NCBI GenBank assembly: GCA_021234155.1
Contig: JAJEKV010000168.1
Location: 248,001 to 312,000 of the forward strand
From: Isoetes taiwanensis
Lineage: Eukaryota > Streptophyta > Lycopodiopsida > Isoetales > Isoetaceae
Length of the DNA stretch: 64,000 bases
Reading direction: 5' to 3'
A program made the translations under genes and the position numbers. The notes under the pieces were generated by a model. It saw nothing but the letters and a program-made list of their open reading frames with translations, searched no databases and was not told where the DNA came from. This document shows, in pieces, positions 1-11,603 of the stretch. Within the stretch, counting starts at the first letter, position 1. Each line of letters starts with the position of its first letter.

Positions 1-2499
1 TTGAGCCCGCAGAGCTTTTAGAGACGAAGATAAACAGATTTTTTGCCACAAAATATATGCGGAGCCCTGTCCCAAAATTGCTTTTTCAGGCTGGCTCTGT
101 TGGTTCCTGAAGGATAACGTAGCCGTAGGTCTGTTAGAATTAATCACAGGCACAAAACCCATCCGCAAGTCCATGCTAATCTGGACATCAACCTATAAGC
201 CTGAAGTCAAATAGCCAAACTAGAGCAATAGTTTGTGTGCAACAATATATTTACTGAAGGACATCAGGCTTACCTGAGGGCATGTTTTGGATAAGACAAT
301 AGAATCTGAAGTGAACAGTCTTTTGAGACAGGGAGAATTAAATTCCTCATTAGTTTAGCATTTTTGCATGCAGCTGCTATAGTATTCGGGCTTGAAACCC
401 TAAGCAATGTTTCTATAAAGAACCCTAAATCAATCTAGGGATTACACCTATTTAAAAAAGCCCAACTGCAAAAATCAATAGCTTGGAGACCAAAACGACC
501 TTTCTGCCATTATTATCTGCCATAATTTCCAAGATAATTTCTATCCATTACTAGGTCCTGCCTTTAATTGCCCAGCAATTGTATGCTGCTTTTGGCCATG
601 AGAGCTGCTCCAACTAGCTTGGAATAAAGCTACTATCTCTTCTAGTGTGATTTTGAAAAATATGGATTAAACTCAAGATATAGAATGGTCAATAGCATCT
701 TCAACTGTGAATCGATGTTAAGGGCAGATTGTAGATGTATTTCACCACCAAATATGACCTAACATGCCCCACTACTATTGAACCATCCAATGTATATGTC
801 TTCTAGGCTTGCTTTGTCAAGAAGTGAGGACTTCCTAACAATTATAACCTCTCGTTCAACGCCTAAATTTGAATTTAGAAACATCCAGCAGAAGGATGAG
901 TTGCAAACATCTCAACCTTCTAGTTGCATACAAAATTGCAACACATGTTCTAGACTTCCTATTTCATTACAAAAGCAAGTTGCTAAAATAAGTAAAGTGC
1001 AGAATTGGCAAATTATTAGAACTTCAAAACTTCATGCACAATGATTATGAATTATAGGTATGCTACAACATGTTATGAGGAGAGGAGTTCTAACCTTATA
1101 TCAAAAAGGATCAGAACATCTATAGAAAAGGAAATCTAGTGAAAGAAGACCTTATAAAGAAATGGTGGGGTTCCCAATAAATGAGTGGCACCATATTAGC
1201 GCAACATGTATAGACAGAGAGATCTTTTCAAGTTTTACTGACAACATAAATTGCAAAAACCCTATTCTAATCTCATTTGCAGTTTAGAGCATTTTCGAAA
1301 TTACTAAGAGCTTAACTACTGGGCAACACTTGCCTATGCACTGACAAATAGGTAAAGCTTTGTAGAGTATTTATAAGTTTTGTTAATCAATTTTAATAGT
1401 AGAACATGGATCATTTTCAAGATCGAGATGTTAAAATCCTCAATATCAAGAGAAAGCCAAGTTATTTGTACAGTACATGTCATGCAGAAATCTCGAGATC
1501 ATATACACAACTCCACTCATCAAAACATGCATGCTCATATTTGTGCCAAATGTAAAAATGAATATGATCTTATTCTATATTGTTGTGAGCGATGTAAGGC
1601 AATAATTCCCATGAATGTGAATTATTCTTTGTCCTCCAAATAAAATGCAAGTTTTGCAACGCACCCATGACACATGCGCTCGCTTCGCCAGCGCTAAATT
1701 CTTGTATATATAAAATTAAGTTTACAAAAATTACTTTTTATAGAGAAGTATAACCCAAGTGTTGACTAGATATAGAATAAGAAAAAGTAAATAGCTTAGT
1801 TCTGATATGGAGGTACTCAGTTCTATTGTATGAAGTTGATCTTTAAAACTTTAATGTTTCTCCTCTACAATTGGTCACTACAAAGATCTTCCAATGATCA
1901 AATTATGTACTTATTTAAAGAAGTTGTTGTCTGGTTTGAAATTTGTAACTTGCTATTTAACTTATTAGCTATTACGAAAATCTTTGAAATTGGTAAGTTA
2001 TTTGTTGCTGTATAGTTCATTTTATGTTATGTTTGTGCCTAATTGTGTCCATACATGCAAATGAGAAAGTGATTATTCTCAAAGTAGCAAAATAGTGCTT
2101 TAATTCTCATTGTCACAAGGGGTAGAAAACCAATACTCAGAAAATCTAGCATGATGCAACAATTCTGTAATTCCATTGTCCATAACAAATCTGGAATGTA
2201 ACAAAGAAAAACAAAATCATCAAATACCTCCACTTTTGCATCCAGAAGAATGTATCCTCAAAGTCTTATGCTTTAGCCTTTGATAGTATAGAAATATGGC
2301 CAATGAATAGATCTGTGTATGATCATAACAAGTATAAGCTATGGTGATATGACTTCTGCTTTGTGCTCCCGGTGATAAAATTACAGCTGATTCCATGGCC
2401 TTGTCAAAACTTATAGTATACTCAAGATGCAATACCATCCTTTGACCTGGAATTCACAAAAACCTGACCAACCATGGCTGTTTGAATCAACTGTTATTT
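1..2499. other. No gene recognised (left flank)
   Basis: This stretch is AT-rich and I see no gene in it. The short open frames (for example 778-1044, 1380-1643, 1830-2015) have no recognisable domain, no codon bias and no splice context I would trust. It may hold the 3' untranslated region of the LRR gene at its right edge, since that gene ends at 2500 on the minus strand. Confidence 0.5.
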
Positions 2500-4035
2500 C
2501 TACTCCTTGGTTTCCCTCCATCTACACCATTTGGACATTCCCACAACAATGAGAATAAACAGCAAAATTGCACCAAGTGATGTGGCCACCACCCACACTA
2601 TTTTCTTTGGTCCACTTTTGTGACTATGTTGAGCTACATCTGGTTCTGACAGTGGAGCAAAACTATCTCCGGGGGATGAAGCAGGACTCCCTGACTCCCC
2701 TCCGGTCACCACAGGATTCCCATACTCGTCGCAGCGTGGCAACCCTGGAACAACCTTCCCTGAAGTTATGGTTTTGTCATAGCACAGGCCAGGATTACCC
2801 GAGACCTTAAATGTGTTGAACTTGCTAACAAAAGATGTATTGAAAGGAAGAATGCCTTTGAGATCATTATTTCTCAAATCCAGATATCTCAGAGCACTCA
2901 AGGATGCAAGTGCATCCGGAATAGAGCCATTTAGCCTGTTGTTGCTAAGATCAAGATATGTCAGCTTTGTCAAGTTCACAAACGTATCTGGTATAGGTCC
3001 CCACATTGCATTTCGTGCCATTGCCAATTTCTGCAGACTTTTGAGCCTTCCAAGTGATCCTGGCAGATGCCCAGTAATATTGTTGTTTGACAAATCCCAG
3101 GACTCCAAATGCTGAAGCTCTCCAAAGAATGAAGGCAGGGGACCTTGAACCAGATTGTTGGAGAGATCCATGGTGGTGAGGTTGCCAGGCCAGTGCTTTG
3201 GCAAGCGCCCTTTCATAGTTGTATTGGAAATTGTAAGACTATGAAGTTTTGTCATGTTTGATAAGACCACTGCTACACTGGAAGCATTCACTCCCACATC
3301 CTTCACCACAAGTTCTTGCAGATTATGCATCTTGCCAAGCCACATACCCAAAATTGGAGCGGCATCTTGATTGCCATCTGCTAGTCCCAAGCTTGCAATG
3401 CAGCTGAAACTACTGAGGGATTCAGAAAGTTCTAATGGCATTGGAACTGCCTTTACAGGGCAATGATCAAAGCCAAGGCTTTTGAGAGTGGCTAGACTGG
3501 CTAAGGAATCCTTTGTCAAAACTGCATCAATGGGGCAATATTTCAATTGAAGGTAGATCAGATGTCTATAAGGAGAAGCTTCATCACAGATCATGATATC
3601 ATGATTGCCAGAGCAAGGATCAGTTCCTACGACGACACCAAGCGAGCCAAGTGCTGTCATTTGGGTTGGATCTAGGGTTCCATTGCCTGATGTAGGAGTG
3701 ATGGGGCTAGAAGAGGAGGGAGGTGTTTGTGGAGAACTCACAGGGGGGGATTTCACTGGTGGAGATGGAGGCTGGTTAGGATTAGATGGCGCAGACGATG
3801 GAGAAGGCGAGGGCGAGGGCGATGGCGAAGGCGAAGGAGATGGAGAAGGAGCTGGAACAGGGGCATGAGAAAGAGATGGAGCTGGAACTGAAACAGGGGA
3901 TGGTGCCAACTTGGGTGAACTTGCATGGATTGAGGCATTGGCCGGAGTAGAGGTATTTGATGGAGCAGGAGGTGGAGCCTTCTGTGCAAAGATAGGTAAT
4001 AAAAAAAGTAGCAGCAACCACAGTGCTTTCATCAT
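2500..4035 (-). CDS. LRR receptor-like protein with Pro/Ser-rich ectodomain
   Basis: A complete, apparently intronless 511-residue frame for a plasma-membrane receptor-like protein without a kinase. Residues 1-18 form a signal peptide rich in leucine. Residues 19-117 are Pro/Ser/Ala-rich, extensin-like, with an (SP)n run. A Cys-containing cap with the pattern DPCSGNHDIMIC follows. Five clear plant-type LRRs of the form LxxLxLSxNxLxGxIP occur at about residues 280-400, then a second Cys cap (NPGLCYD...LPRC). One transmembrane helix spans about 479-500, followed by a short basic tail. Layout and the LDPTQMTALGSLGV segment before the first Cys resemble the RLP51/SNC2 and RLP55 group known from Arabidopsis; that assignment is from memory. 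Two adjacent Met codons (4035, 4032) start the frame, directly before the signal peptide. Lacking a kinase, it would need partner kinases to signal. Confidence 0.9.
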   Translation of the reverse strand: MMKALWLLLLFLLPIFAQKAPPPAPSNTSTPANASIHASSPKLAPSPVSVPAPSLSHAPVPAPSPSPSPSPSPSPSPSPSSAPSNPNQPPSPPVKSPPVSSPQTPPSSSSPITPTSGNGTLDPTQMTALGSLGVVVGTDPCSGNHDIMICDEASPYRHLIYLQLKYCPIDAVLTKDSLASLATLKSLGFDHCPVKAVPMPLELSESLSSFSCIASLGLADGNQDAAPILGMWLGKMHNLQELVVKDVGVNASSVAVVLSNMTKLHSLTISNTTMKGRLPKHWPGNLTTMDLSNNLVQGPLPSFFGELQHLESWDLSNNNITGHLPGSLGRLKSLQKLAMARNAMWGPIPDTFVNLTKLTYLDLSNNRLNGSIPDALASLSALRYLDLRNNDLKGILPFNTSFVSKFNTFKVSGNPGLCYDKTITSGKVVPGLPRCDEYGNPVVTGGESGSPASSPGDSFAPLSEPDVAQHSHKSGPKKIVWVVATSLGAILLFILIVVGMSKWCRWRETKE

Positions 4036-5052
4036 ATTTCTCTGTTTCTGAAGAAATACAACACTAATCTCACCTTATGCTTCTTGAATGGAGTAAACAC
4101 ATGAATCTGCTTTAAAAAAAACCCAGAAAAACGAACACCCGAACCTGCATTGATGATCTTTAATAACGCTTCTTGAAACCAAGCTCCGGCAACTCCAGTT
4201 CGTTAAGGATCTTCAGCTACATAAAGGATGGAAGTAAAAAGGGATTAGATTTAGGGATTGCGCCATGTAGCAGCTCCAAAAAGAGCTATGGAGTAAACGG
4301 GCTAGAAGAAGAACATGGCGGAAGGTTCTAACCGGAGCCGTTCTGGCGAATCCTGACCACCCAAAAGAGCCGTTTGCATGCCCAAGTGGGCGATTCCGAC
4401 ATTTCTTTTCTTCTTCTTGTAGCGCACCATCACTGCGAAATGGAAAATGGAAACAATAATCAACAAAATGAAAACCAGCAGGGCCGAAAGGACAAGGGTA
4501 AAAAACTGATGGTGCAGAGTCAGCTGTGTCAGAGCACTGAGGACAACAATCTTGAGACAGAATTACAGTGCATGACCAACAGAATCTCTCCTTGCTCTCC
4601 TACGCCACAAACTTAGCTAGCATTCCTGCATTTATTTGTCAGATGCCACATGAACTACCATATTTATTCTGTGCATTGTAGAGTAGAGTGTTGTGGTTAA
4701 GCAAAAAATAAAATTCACATTGCAACTTCCAATCATCACAAAGCTTTGAATAACAATCTAGCTTTTGAACAAAAGTAAATGGCACATTAGGTGGAAAGAA
4801 AACGAGGCATCGCTTTAGTACCACTCCTAGTACTATCTACTTAAAAAATGTAGATACAAACACTTAACAATTCCAAGTACCAAAACGATTAAAGAACGCA
4901 GACTTCATCTCAGTTCTAAGTTCTATTTTTCTCCATGACTTGAATGAGCTCTCTATATATAGACTTCGTTTACAGCCCCCATCTAGCGTTCTAATGTGGC
5001 ATATATCTCAGCCCTTGATTTGCAGATTGCCTAGTCTGGATATGTGCAGGGC
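4036..5052. other. Intergenic / 5' region of the LRR gene
   Basis: No recognisable gene. The part next to 4036 should hold the 5' untranslated region and promoter of the minus-strand LRR gene. An open stretch at about 4440-4616 on the plus strand (a 58-residue Asn/Gln-rich peptide) has no known domain and could be a first exon or chance. The right end abuts the copia LTR. Confidence 0.4.
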
Positions 5053-5294
5053 TGTAAAACAAGGTGTCCCGCTGAGGGTGGCAAAGCTTGCAATAGACAG
5101 ATGCAAAAGCACAAGAATTGGACGAATTGTATTGAGAATCCTAAGATGTTAAATACAACGAGCTCCTGAATTTAAGGAATTAATTCAGGGAAAAACAATA
5201 AATGTAACAACTGCCTTCAACAGCTAGTTGGTGCCGAATCCTGCCAGGTGTGGATGGCAGAGAATCTAGGTGTCAGAGCTTGAATGCTCCATCA
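5053..5294 (-). repeat. Copia 3' LTR (inner edge firm, outer edge tentative)
   Basis: On the minus strand a polypurine tract (TTGAAGGGGGAG) is followed by TGATGGAGC at 5294, the classic LTR start. The outer edge at 5053, ending in ACA, is a guess because the partner LTR is not in the window and no duplication can be tested. Confidence 0.5.
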
Positions 5295-5459
5295 CTCCCC
5301 CTTCAAGCTTGACATCAGATTCGTGAATGTTGAGAGCTGCTCGGTGATGTTGAAACACATCTCGGGGCAATGCCTTTGTGAATGTGTCTGCTAGCATGGC
5401 TTTGGTGGGTAGATAGTGGAGCTGGAGAAAACCAGTGTCAACTTGTTCTCGGACATAAT

Positions 5460-6655
5460 TATTATTATTATTATATTATATTATGTCTATTGCTCTCTTG
5501 GGCCTCGAGAGACCATGGAGCACAAGAACAACAATCTTTACAGCAGTAAAAAGGAACGGTGTACATCCACCGCCTTAATATATGGTCCTAATGTTTTTGG
5601 TGGCATATGGAACAATGAGTGCAAATCTGTGACCTGTATTCCAAAATTGAGCCTGATATGTGTATATTCTGTACGAAGTAGAAAAACATGGTGTTCATCT
5701 TCGATGTTTCCAGATTTGCATATCTTACACAAACGGTCCTCCACCGGAGTCTTTGACCATCTTCCTGTCTCGATTTCTAGCTTATGTGCGCCAGTTCTGT
5801 ACTTCGCTATCAACTGTTTTTGATTCCTTGGTATACTTGCATGTAAATAACCTTGACATTCGTAGGTATCTAAGTGATTGAAACAAGTTTGATACTGTAG
5901 CATTCTTTTCCCCGGTTCTGCCCATAAGCGGTCTACTACTAGTTTATCCAGTAGATCTCTTGTTTCCTGTTTATCCTTTGGCCAATTTGATTCATGTACA
6001 CCCCATCTATTCGCCCATGTCATAAGGTTTCTTTTCCAACCTGCCTCTGCGTTCCCCATAGCCCGCTGGGATAGACGGTTTGGGTGATGCTCACTGACTC
6101 TATTAAAGTAGTTTATTGCTTGATATAAGCCTTCAAGTTCTAGCGGGAGCATGCCTACTTCAGCCAGCATTATTGCATATGGGATCTGGGATCTAATCCC
6201 AAGTTCTTCTCTCAAAAACATTTTTTGAACCGCTTCAATCTGTTTCCACATGCGAGGTGAGATGCCAGGTCCCCAAATGGGAACACCATATAGTGTCACT
6301 GTTTGAACCAGAGTTTTGAATAAGATTCTTTTTAATCCCCAATCAGTAAGAGAGGCCCTGTTGCATTTTGCCAACATGCTATACAAAGCCGCTTTCCCAC
6401 CTGAGGCTCTCCTGTTGAGACATTTTTTCCAACTATAGTTTGAGGTAATATCAATCCCAAGATATTTGTAGCTCTCTACAATTTCCATAACCTGATTCTT
6501 GTATATAAAATTCGGTCTGTCTCTGGTGCCGAATATCATGATTTTGGATTTGGCTAGATTTACACTCATCTTTTTTGTTTCACAGAAAGCCTCCAAACTG
6601 TTTAGATGCTCCTGTAATGTTTTTGGTTTACTTGCTAGCAAGACTACATCATCAG
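5460..6655 (-). mobile_element. 5'-truncated LINE (I/Jockey-like) inside copia RNase H
   Basis: A 1196-bp LINE 3' fragment. Coding on the minus strand begins abruptly at the RT catalytic YADDVVLL motif, runs through the RT thumb and ends near 5538 after a Cys/His motif (CKICKSGNIEDEHH) typical of the C-terminus of Jockey/I-like LINEs. The 3' tail at 5460-5487 is a TAA/ATA microsatellite rather than poly(A), as in I-type LINEs. It is flanked by the 6-bp direct repeat cataat (plus strand 5454-5459 and 6656-6661). The 5' truncation falls inside the YADD codons, with TATG shared between target and element. One open frame therefore runs from copia RNase H into LINE RT. Its sequence differs from the second LINE at 29641 onward. 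Confidence 0.85.
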
Positions 6656-7234
6656 CATAATGAAAGTGAACATGAATATGATTTGTGCGATAGCGATGAG
6701 CAGGGTTTTCAGCAAGATTGATGGCAGACTGATTGTCGATGTGAACATTAATTAATGGGAAGAGTAGATGGAACAGTAGCAAATTCAAGAAGGTTGGCAT
6801 AGGAAACAAGATCTCTGGTGCCATGGGATAATGCAAGATATTCAGCTTCAGCAGATGATCGGGCTATGGTGGACTGTTTCTTTGATGTCCAACCAATGAG
6901 GCCTCCATGAAAAAGATAGGCACAACCTGTGGTAGATGCATCTTTAACATTTGTGCCATGGCTAGCATCAACCATAAGCGTGAGTTCTGGGAATGAGCTG
7001 GGCGAGTAGGTGATGCCAAGACTTTGAGTGCCACAGAGGTATCGAAGAAGGCGTTTAGCAAGGGCCCAATGAGTAGAAGTGAAGCGGTCATTGAATTGGC
7101 TGAGAGTTATGACAGGGAAGCAAAGATCAGGGCGAGTGCAAAGCATGAGATACATCAGAGAGCCAATAAGTGATCTATAAGGGAGATTGGGTGGAGGATC
7201 AGTGGGTGCGGGTTCATCAAAGAGACGCAGATTG
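6656..7234 (-). pseudogene. Copia RT end / RNase H piece (fossil)
   Basis: Minus-strand coding typical of Ty1/copia. It has the YRSLIGSLMYL...RPDL segment after the RT, the RNase H core (SSAEAEYLAL) and DNQSAINLAENP near 6700. It is bounded on the right by the DNA transposon and on the left by the LINE. Confidence 0.85.
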
Positions 7235-7259
7235 AAGCACGATTTAATTAATTAGAGAA
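7235..7259 (+). repeat. Left terminal inverted repeat of the DNA transposon
   Basis: Begins AAGCACGATTTAATTAATTA. It matches the reverse complement of 29096-29120 with two mismatches over 25 bp and is preceded by the duplicated ATTG. Confidence 0.8.
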
Positions 7260-7566
7260 TTTCGCAATTCTCGTTTAGCATGAAATAGGTTCTTGGTTGT
7301 CTATAAAACACCGCAAATGGTTGCAGCAGAGTAAAAGTTGACGTTTTTTCCGCTGTTTTTTGGTCACAACCAGCGATGTATCCGACTTTGACATGTATAA
7401 GGCTATCCCAAGCTCCTTTGTGAGTAAGAGCGGTCCACAAGAAAGAGTGAAAATACTCAGCAGGATCGCCACGGCGAAGATTTGAAGCTGCCTAGCCAGC
7501 CCATGGATGTAATATTACAATTTCGTTAAGCTCTACACATGGATAAAAAGAAATGAAATTGATAAT
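7260..7566. other. Left arm of the DNA transposon
   Basis: This joins to 19198 once the gypsy is discounted. Open frames at 7252-7440 and 7275-7472 (minus) have no recognisable domain. At 7463-7480 there is a degenerate copy of the transposon's palindrome (GGATCGC-CACG-GCGAAGAT), and a half-like copy lies just across the gypsy at 19204. It would be the 3' flank of the ParB-MTase gene. Confidence 0.45.
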
Positions 7567-8147
7567 TGTTTGGGATCTGGGTTCGGGAACTCCTGGAAGA
7601 CAGCCCTCTGTGAGGACCCATGGATCTAACAGGAGAGTCCGGGGGACTATGTCACGCGGGATTTGCAAGAAGAGAACAAGAAGAAGAAAACAGAACAAAA
7701 AGAACAATGAGAGGAAAATGATAAGCTTCCTTGATATCAATGATGAACATACATGAGCTCTCGCAATCGAGAGAAAACTGAAACAAGACAAGACTCAAAA
7801 CTCATCTAGCCTTCATGTGCTAGCTCTAATCATATATATAGTACAATGGCCTTTGGCTCAATATAGACACTGGATCGATCTCTGGGTGCGACTCGGAAGG
7901 AGGCCCGATTTGCGCAGGAATGTTGGCGGTGCCTCTTGAAGTGCCTAGAATCACGCCCGACGACGGCGGTGGCCATCACTTGTCCGGAAGGCGCCTCTTT
8001 ATAGCGACCCGTGTTTTGACCGCGTGGTCTGCTGCTTGGTCTTCTCATTGGCCTTTGATGGCTGACCCGTGGATCGGCGGGATCCTTGAGCTTGACCTCG
8101 TCCGTCGTGTGCATGAATAGTCCCGAACCGGAGGCACAGGACTAACA
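7567..8147 (-). repeat. Gypsy 1 3' LTR
   Basis: 581 bp. On the element strand it runs from TGTTAGTCC to AAACA and is preceded by the polypurine tract GGTGGGGAAG. About 318 bp (7567-7884) differ from the other LTR at only about four positions, whereas the rest is strongly diverged. Confidence 0.9.
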
Positions 8148-8806
8148 CTTCCCCACCAAACGACACTCACCAAGAAAAGGAGGAATGGCTTCCGAGGGCG
8201 GGAAACCAAGCCGGGAAAGTGATCCTCACTGAATGAGGCCCACGCCATTATGGTAATGAGCAATGAGGTCCCGGGCGTGTTTGAAGAGCTTCGGGGTGTT
8301 GAGCCCCAGGCGTGATGGGCCTCAATGAGAAAATGAGAGCGCACCATGTCTTCCGTGGCGGCAAAGATGGGCGGCCGGGAACAAACCGCACTCCATGAGA
8401 AGGCGGGTTTGGAGACCGAAGGCACCGACAACCGGCATTCGGATTGCGTTGAAAGATTGACGCCGCCGATTTAAAGAGCTGACCAGATGCATTTGAGAGC
8501 CGCATTTAAAACCAACTTGTTTGGACCAAGGGTTCCGTGAGATGGCAAAGATTCTCAAAGAAGGTATCAAGACCATGCAAGGCATCGGCAGGCTTTTGCC
8601 AACCACGCCAAGCACCGATATAAATCCAATTTTCAGTAGTGTCCAAAGTGGCATTATCCTCCCGCTTGAGCGCCGACAAATCGGGATCCCACCGGAGATT
8701 CGTGGAGATCCGAGGCGAGTCGACCAAATAAGTGGCCATCCATGACCTTCGGCCCAAAAGGGAAGACGCCAAATCGAGAAAAAGGAACCGTATGGGAGGG
8801 GGGCTC

Positions 8807-11139
8807 CTAAGGAAGCATATGGAGAGGGAAGCATGCCCGTGTCGTGGGTTGCAGAGCCATGTCCCGAAATGCTTGAACAAGATGTTGATCAAGAGCACGA
8901 CACCAATGGTCCCATTCTGAAGTAGAGAGTAATTGATAGACGGGAGGATTGACCCAACCCGTGGGGATGGTCTTGCTTTCCAGAAGCCCACGGAGTTGAT
9001 TGTAGCCTCCCAAGTGCTGCATATAAATCTGGGCAAATTCGAGATCATCAGGTTGTGCCAGATTTTTGTTGACCTGTTCCAACGTTTCAGCCTGCCACAG
9101 AGGTAAGTGCTGAGCCAGTTCAGGCATGTACTCCTGTTCAAAAGTCTGAGACTGAGCAGGATCCTTGAAATATTGGTTGGTGGTTGATAACAACCAAGCA
9201 GCATTGGAGTTGCCTCTAAAAACACGATGGGCCTCATCCCGGAATTTATCCTGGAGATCCGCCAGGTAGAAGTCATGAAAAACATATGCCATGGGCTGAA
9301 CCACTCGGAAGATGACTAATTCAGGATCTTCAACCGAAGTTGATCAAAGACTAAGAGTGCACAAAATAAACCCTTATCTTCTATAGAAAAATCCGGCCAG
9401 ATCCGAAGGAAGTCCACACTGTTGAGTGGCGGTTGATGAACTTGGCTATTGGCCGTGTACCACTTCAAAAGAAAGAGGTGCCGTCGGGCCACCACATAGT
9501 CAAGTAGCTGGAAGGAGTAGAGAAGTCCACCGGGATGTTTGTAGCAATTTCAAGATATCCGTCCTGTTTGTTTTGGGCTTCCTCAGCAGATTGAACTGCT
9601 TGCTGGAGCTGATGTTCAAGGTCACGGATCCGATGCTCCATTTCTAACAAAAGACGGGACTGATCCCGGACCCGTTTCCCAGGAAGCGTGGCATGTGAAG
9701 AGGATTGCCCAGGAGTTTGGAGGCGAAGTGTGGCAATCTCCGCATCATCGATGACCTTTTGTTTCTGAACCTCCAACAGCTGAGTCTGGAGGGACGTTAA
9801 CTGAGTGGTGAGCGTGGAAAGCTGAGCTTCAAGGGAGGTGAGTCGAGTTTCATGCTCAGTGAGGTTTTGAACTTGAGTGCTGTAATTGTCACAAAGCTCT
9901 GTGTACAAGGCGTCGAGCTTAGCAATGTGTTTCTCCTTTTCACCCAGGAGAGTATCTTTGGACTTGTTTTGTTCCAGTAAGTCCTGAATTTGTGTTTGGA
10001 GCTGAGCTTGCTGATCTGTAAGTAGGCTGGTCTGATCCTTGAGATCTATAAGGGCCTGTAATAGAGCCGCGTGCTTTTCTTGAAGTTGGGCCTCCAAAGT
10101 TTGAATATGGGTAGTGGCAGTTTGAAGGTCTCTTTGAACAGCATCGGAAGCCTCCAGGGACGCCTGAACACCAGTCATGAGAGCCTCCTGGGATGCATGT
10201 AGCTGCATGGCAGCGGCTTGAACATCTTGCTGGAATTGGTACAGGAGCTGTCGAGGATGGGGAGGTTCAGGGCCCTGTGGCTGCCTTGTCTGAGATTGTT
10301 GAGAGGGATGACGGGAATTCGTAGGCGTGGCCTCAGAGGAGGAAGAGGATGGTAACATGCACGGGCTGAGGTTGCACAGGATGAGGGGAGGTCTGGCGTG
10401 AAGGTACAGCTTGTTGAGTTTGACGCTGGGAATGCAGAGAGCGCTGAGTGGAGTTATGGGAAGTGGAAGGGCTCTCAAGAACAGGAAGATAATGACGAAT
10501 GAGGGCCTGAAGATGGCCTCCCACGGAAATTTCAGAGACAGAGGAGGGAGTAGCCCGGATGCGGTCTACTTCTTGAAGAAGGCGGTAGAATAAGAGCTGT
10601 GGCCAATCAATATGCAGATTGGAGTGGATGGCAGTGATGACCATATTGTAAAACGGCTTATTGATGTGGGTGTTCTTAATGGAATGCCCAAGCATTTTTC
10701 GCCACAGAAACTTTACAAAAGTCTCATGTGGTTTGGCAATATTTGTGAGGCGATGCTGGTTTGCTTGATAAGCAGGAGCGCCAAACTGAGTGACGTCCAT
10801 GTCCTGTAAAGCAGCCCAAGAAACAGAAGGTTTTTGCAAAGGGATGCGGAATACCTCAGAAATCAAATGCTGAGTAAGTAAAATGGTGGTGCCATCGACC
10901 ACCGTAGCAAATCCTTCCGGGCTGTTGACGATGTGCGCGATGAACTGCTGCAATTGCTCCGGATTTGGGGCCGGGAGCTCTATTTGTGAAAATTCACAAA
11001 GCTGGTGGCGTTCCGCAACTTCCCGACTCAGACCAACAAGGGCCTCTCGAAAGGTGGGCGTCGAGAAAGACACAGACCCGAAAAGAGTCGCATCCCTTGG
11101 AGCAGAAGCTTGAAGTGTAGAAAGTTTGGGGGCTGCCAT
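8807..11139 (-). pseudogene. Gypsy 1 extra sense coding region (N-domain plus coiled coil; fossil)
   Basis: Downstream of integrase on the element's own strand. The first part (about 10333-11139) starts MAAPKLSTLQASAPRD and resembles the 'putative plant transposon protein' type of domain (weak, from pattern). The second part (about 9465-10300) is a long Gln/Leu-rich heptad coiled coil. The last part (8807-9304) starts MVQPMAYVFHDFYLADL and is unknown. The same three parts occur in the same order in gypsy 2, so they belong to the family. Such additional ORFs are known for Tat/Athila elements; their function is unclear. Broken. Confidence 0.65.
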
Positions 11140-11603
11140 GGCGAAAAGCGTCTGAACAGAAGGAACTGTGTGAAGAAGGCGGAGAGCGGAGAACTGAGGA
11201 CGAAGGACGAAGGCGCAGAGAGACGAAAAGGTTTAGGGCGCGCAATTGGAGGCGAAGGGGTATGATGAGGGCGAAACTGTAACCGTTGATGGTGCCAGGT
11301 GTCGAAAGATGCCAAGGATGGGATTGAGAGGCAAAAATTTGGCTAAGTCCCAGAACAACAAAGGGAGAAGCAATGAACGGTGAAGATGAGACGTGAGAGA
11401 ATGATCGGATGTGACAGGTGGTCAAAGGACACATATTAATGTTTGACGGGTATGAAAAGAAGCAATGGCATTTAATGCTGGCAACTCAAAGTGGGATATC
11501 ATTAAAACGAATGTGTCAGAGGGTACCCTTGCTAGATATGCGGCGGGAGAAAAGATTCTCAGTTTAGAAAGAGCCTTGCATTGCAAACACGTTGGCGAAT
11601 TTC

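Noticed and set aside
3605-3868. Gly/Glu-rich frame on the plus strand
   Set aside because: It is the complement of the Pro/Ser-rich segment of the LRR gene, so its composition is a by-product.
4374-4616. 80-residue plus-strand frame upstream of the LRR gene
   Set aside because: No domain and low-complexity Asn/Gln content. There is a bare possibility of a first exon, but no supporting downstream exon was found.
8045-8834. Several overlapping minus-strand frames near the gypsy 1 3' LTR
   Set aside because: They cross LTR sequence or lie out of phase with the family's coding in gypsy 2. No protein similarity between copies supports them.
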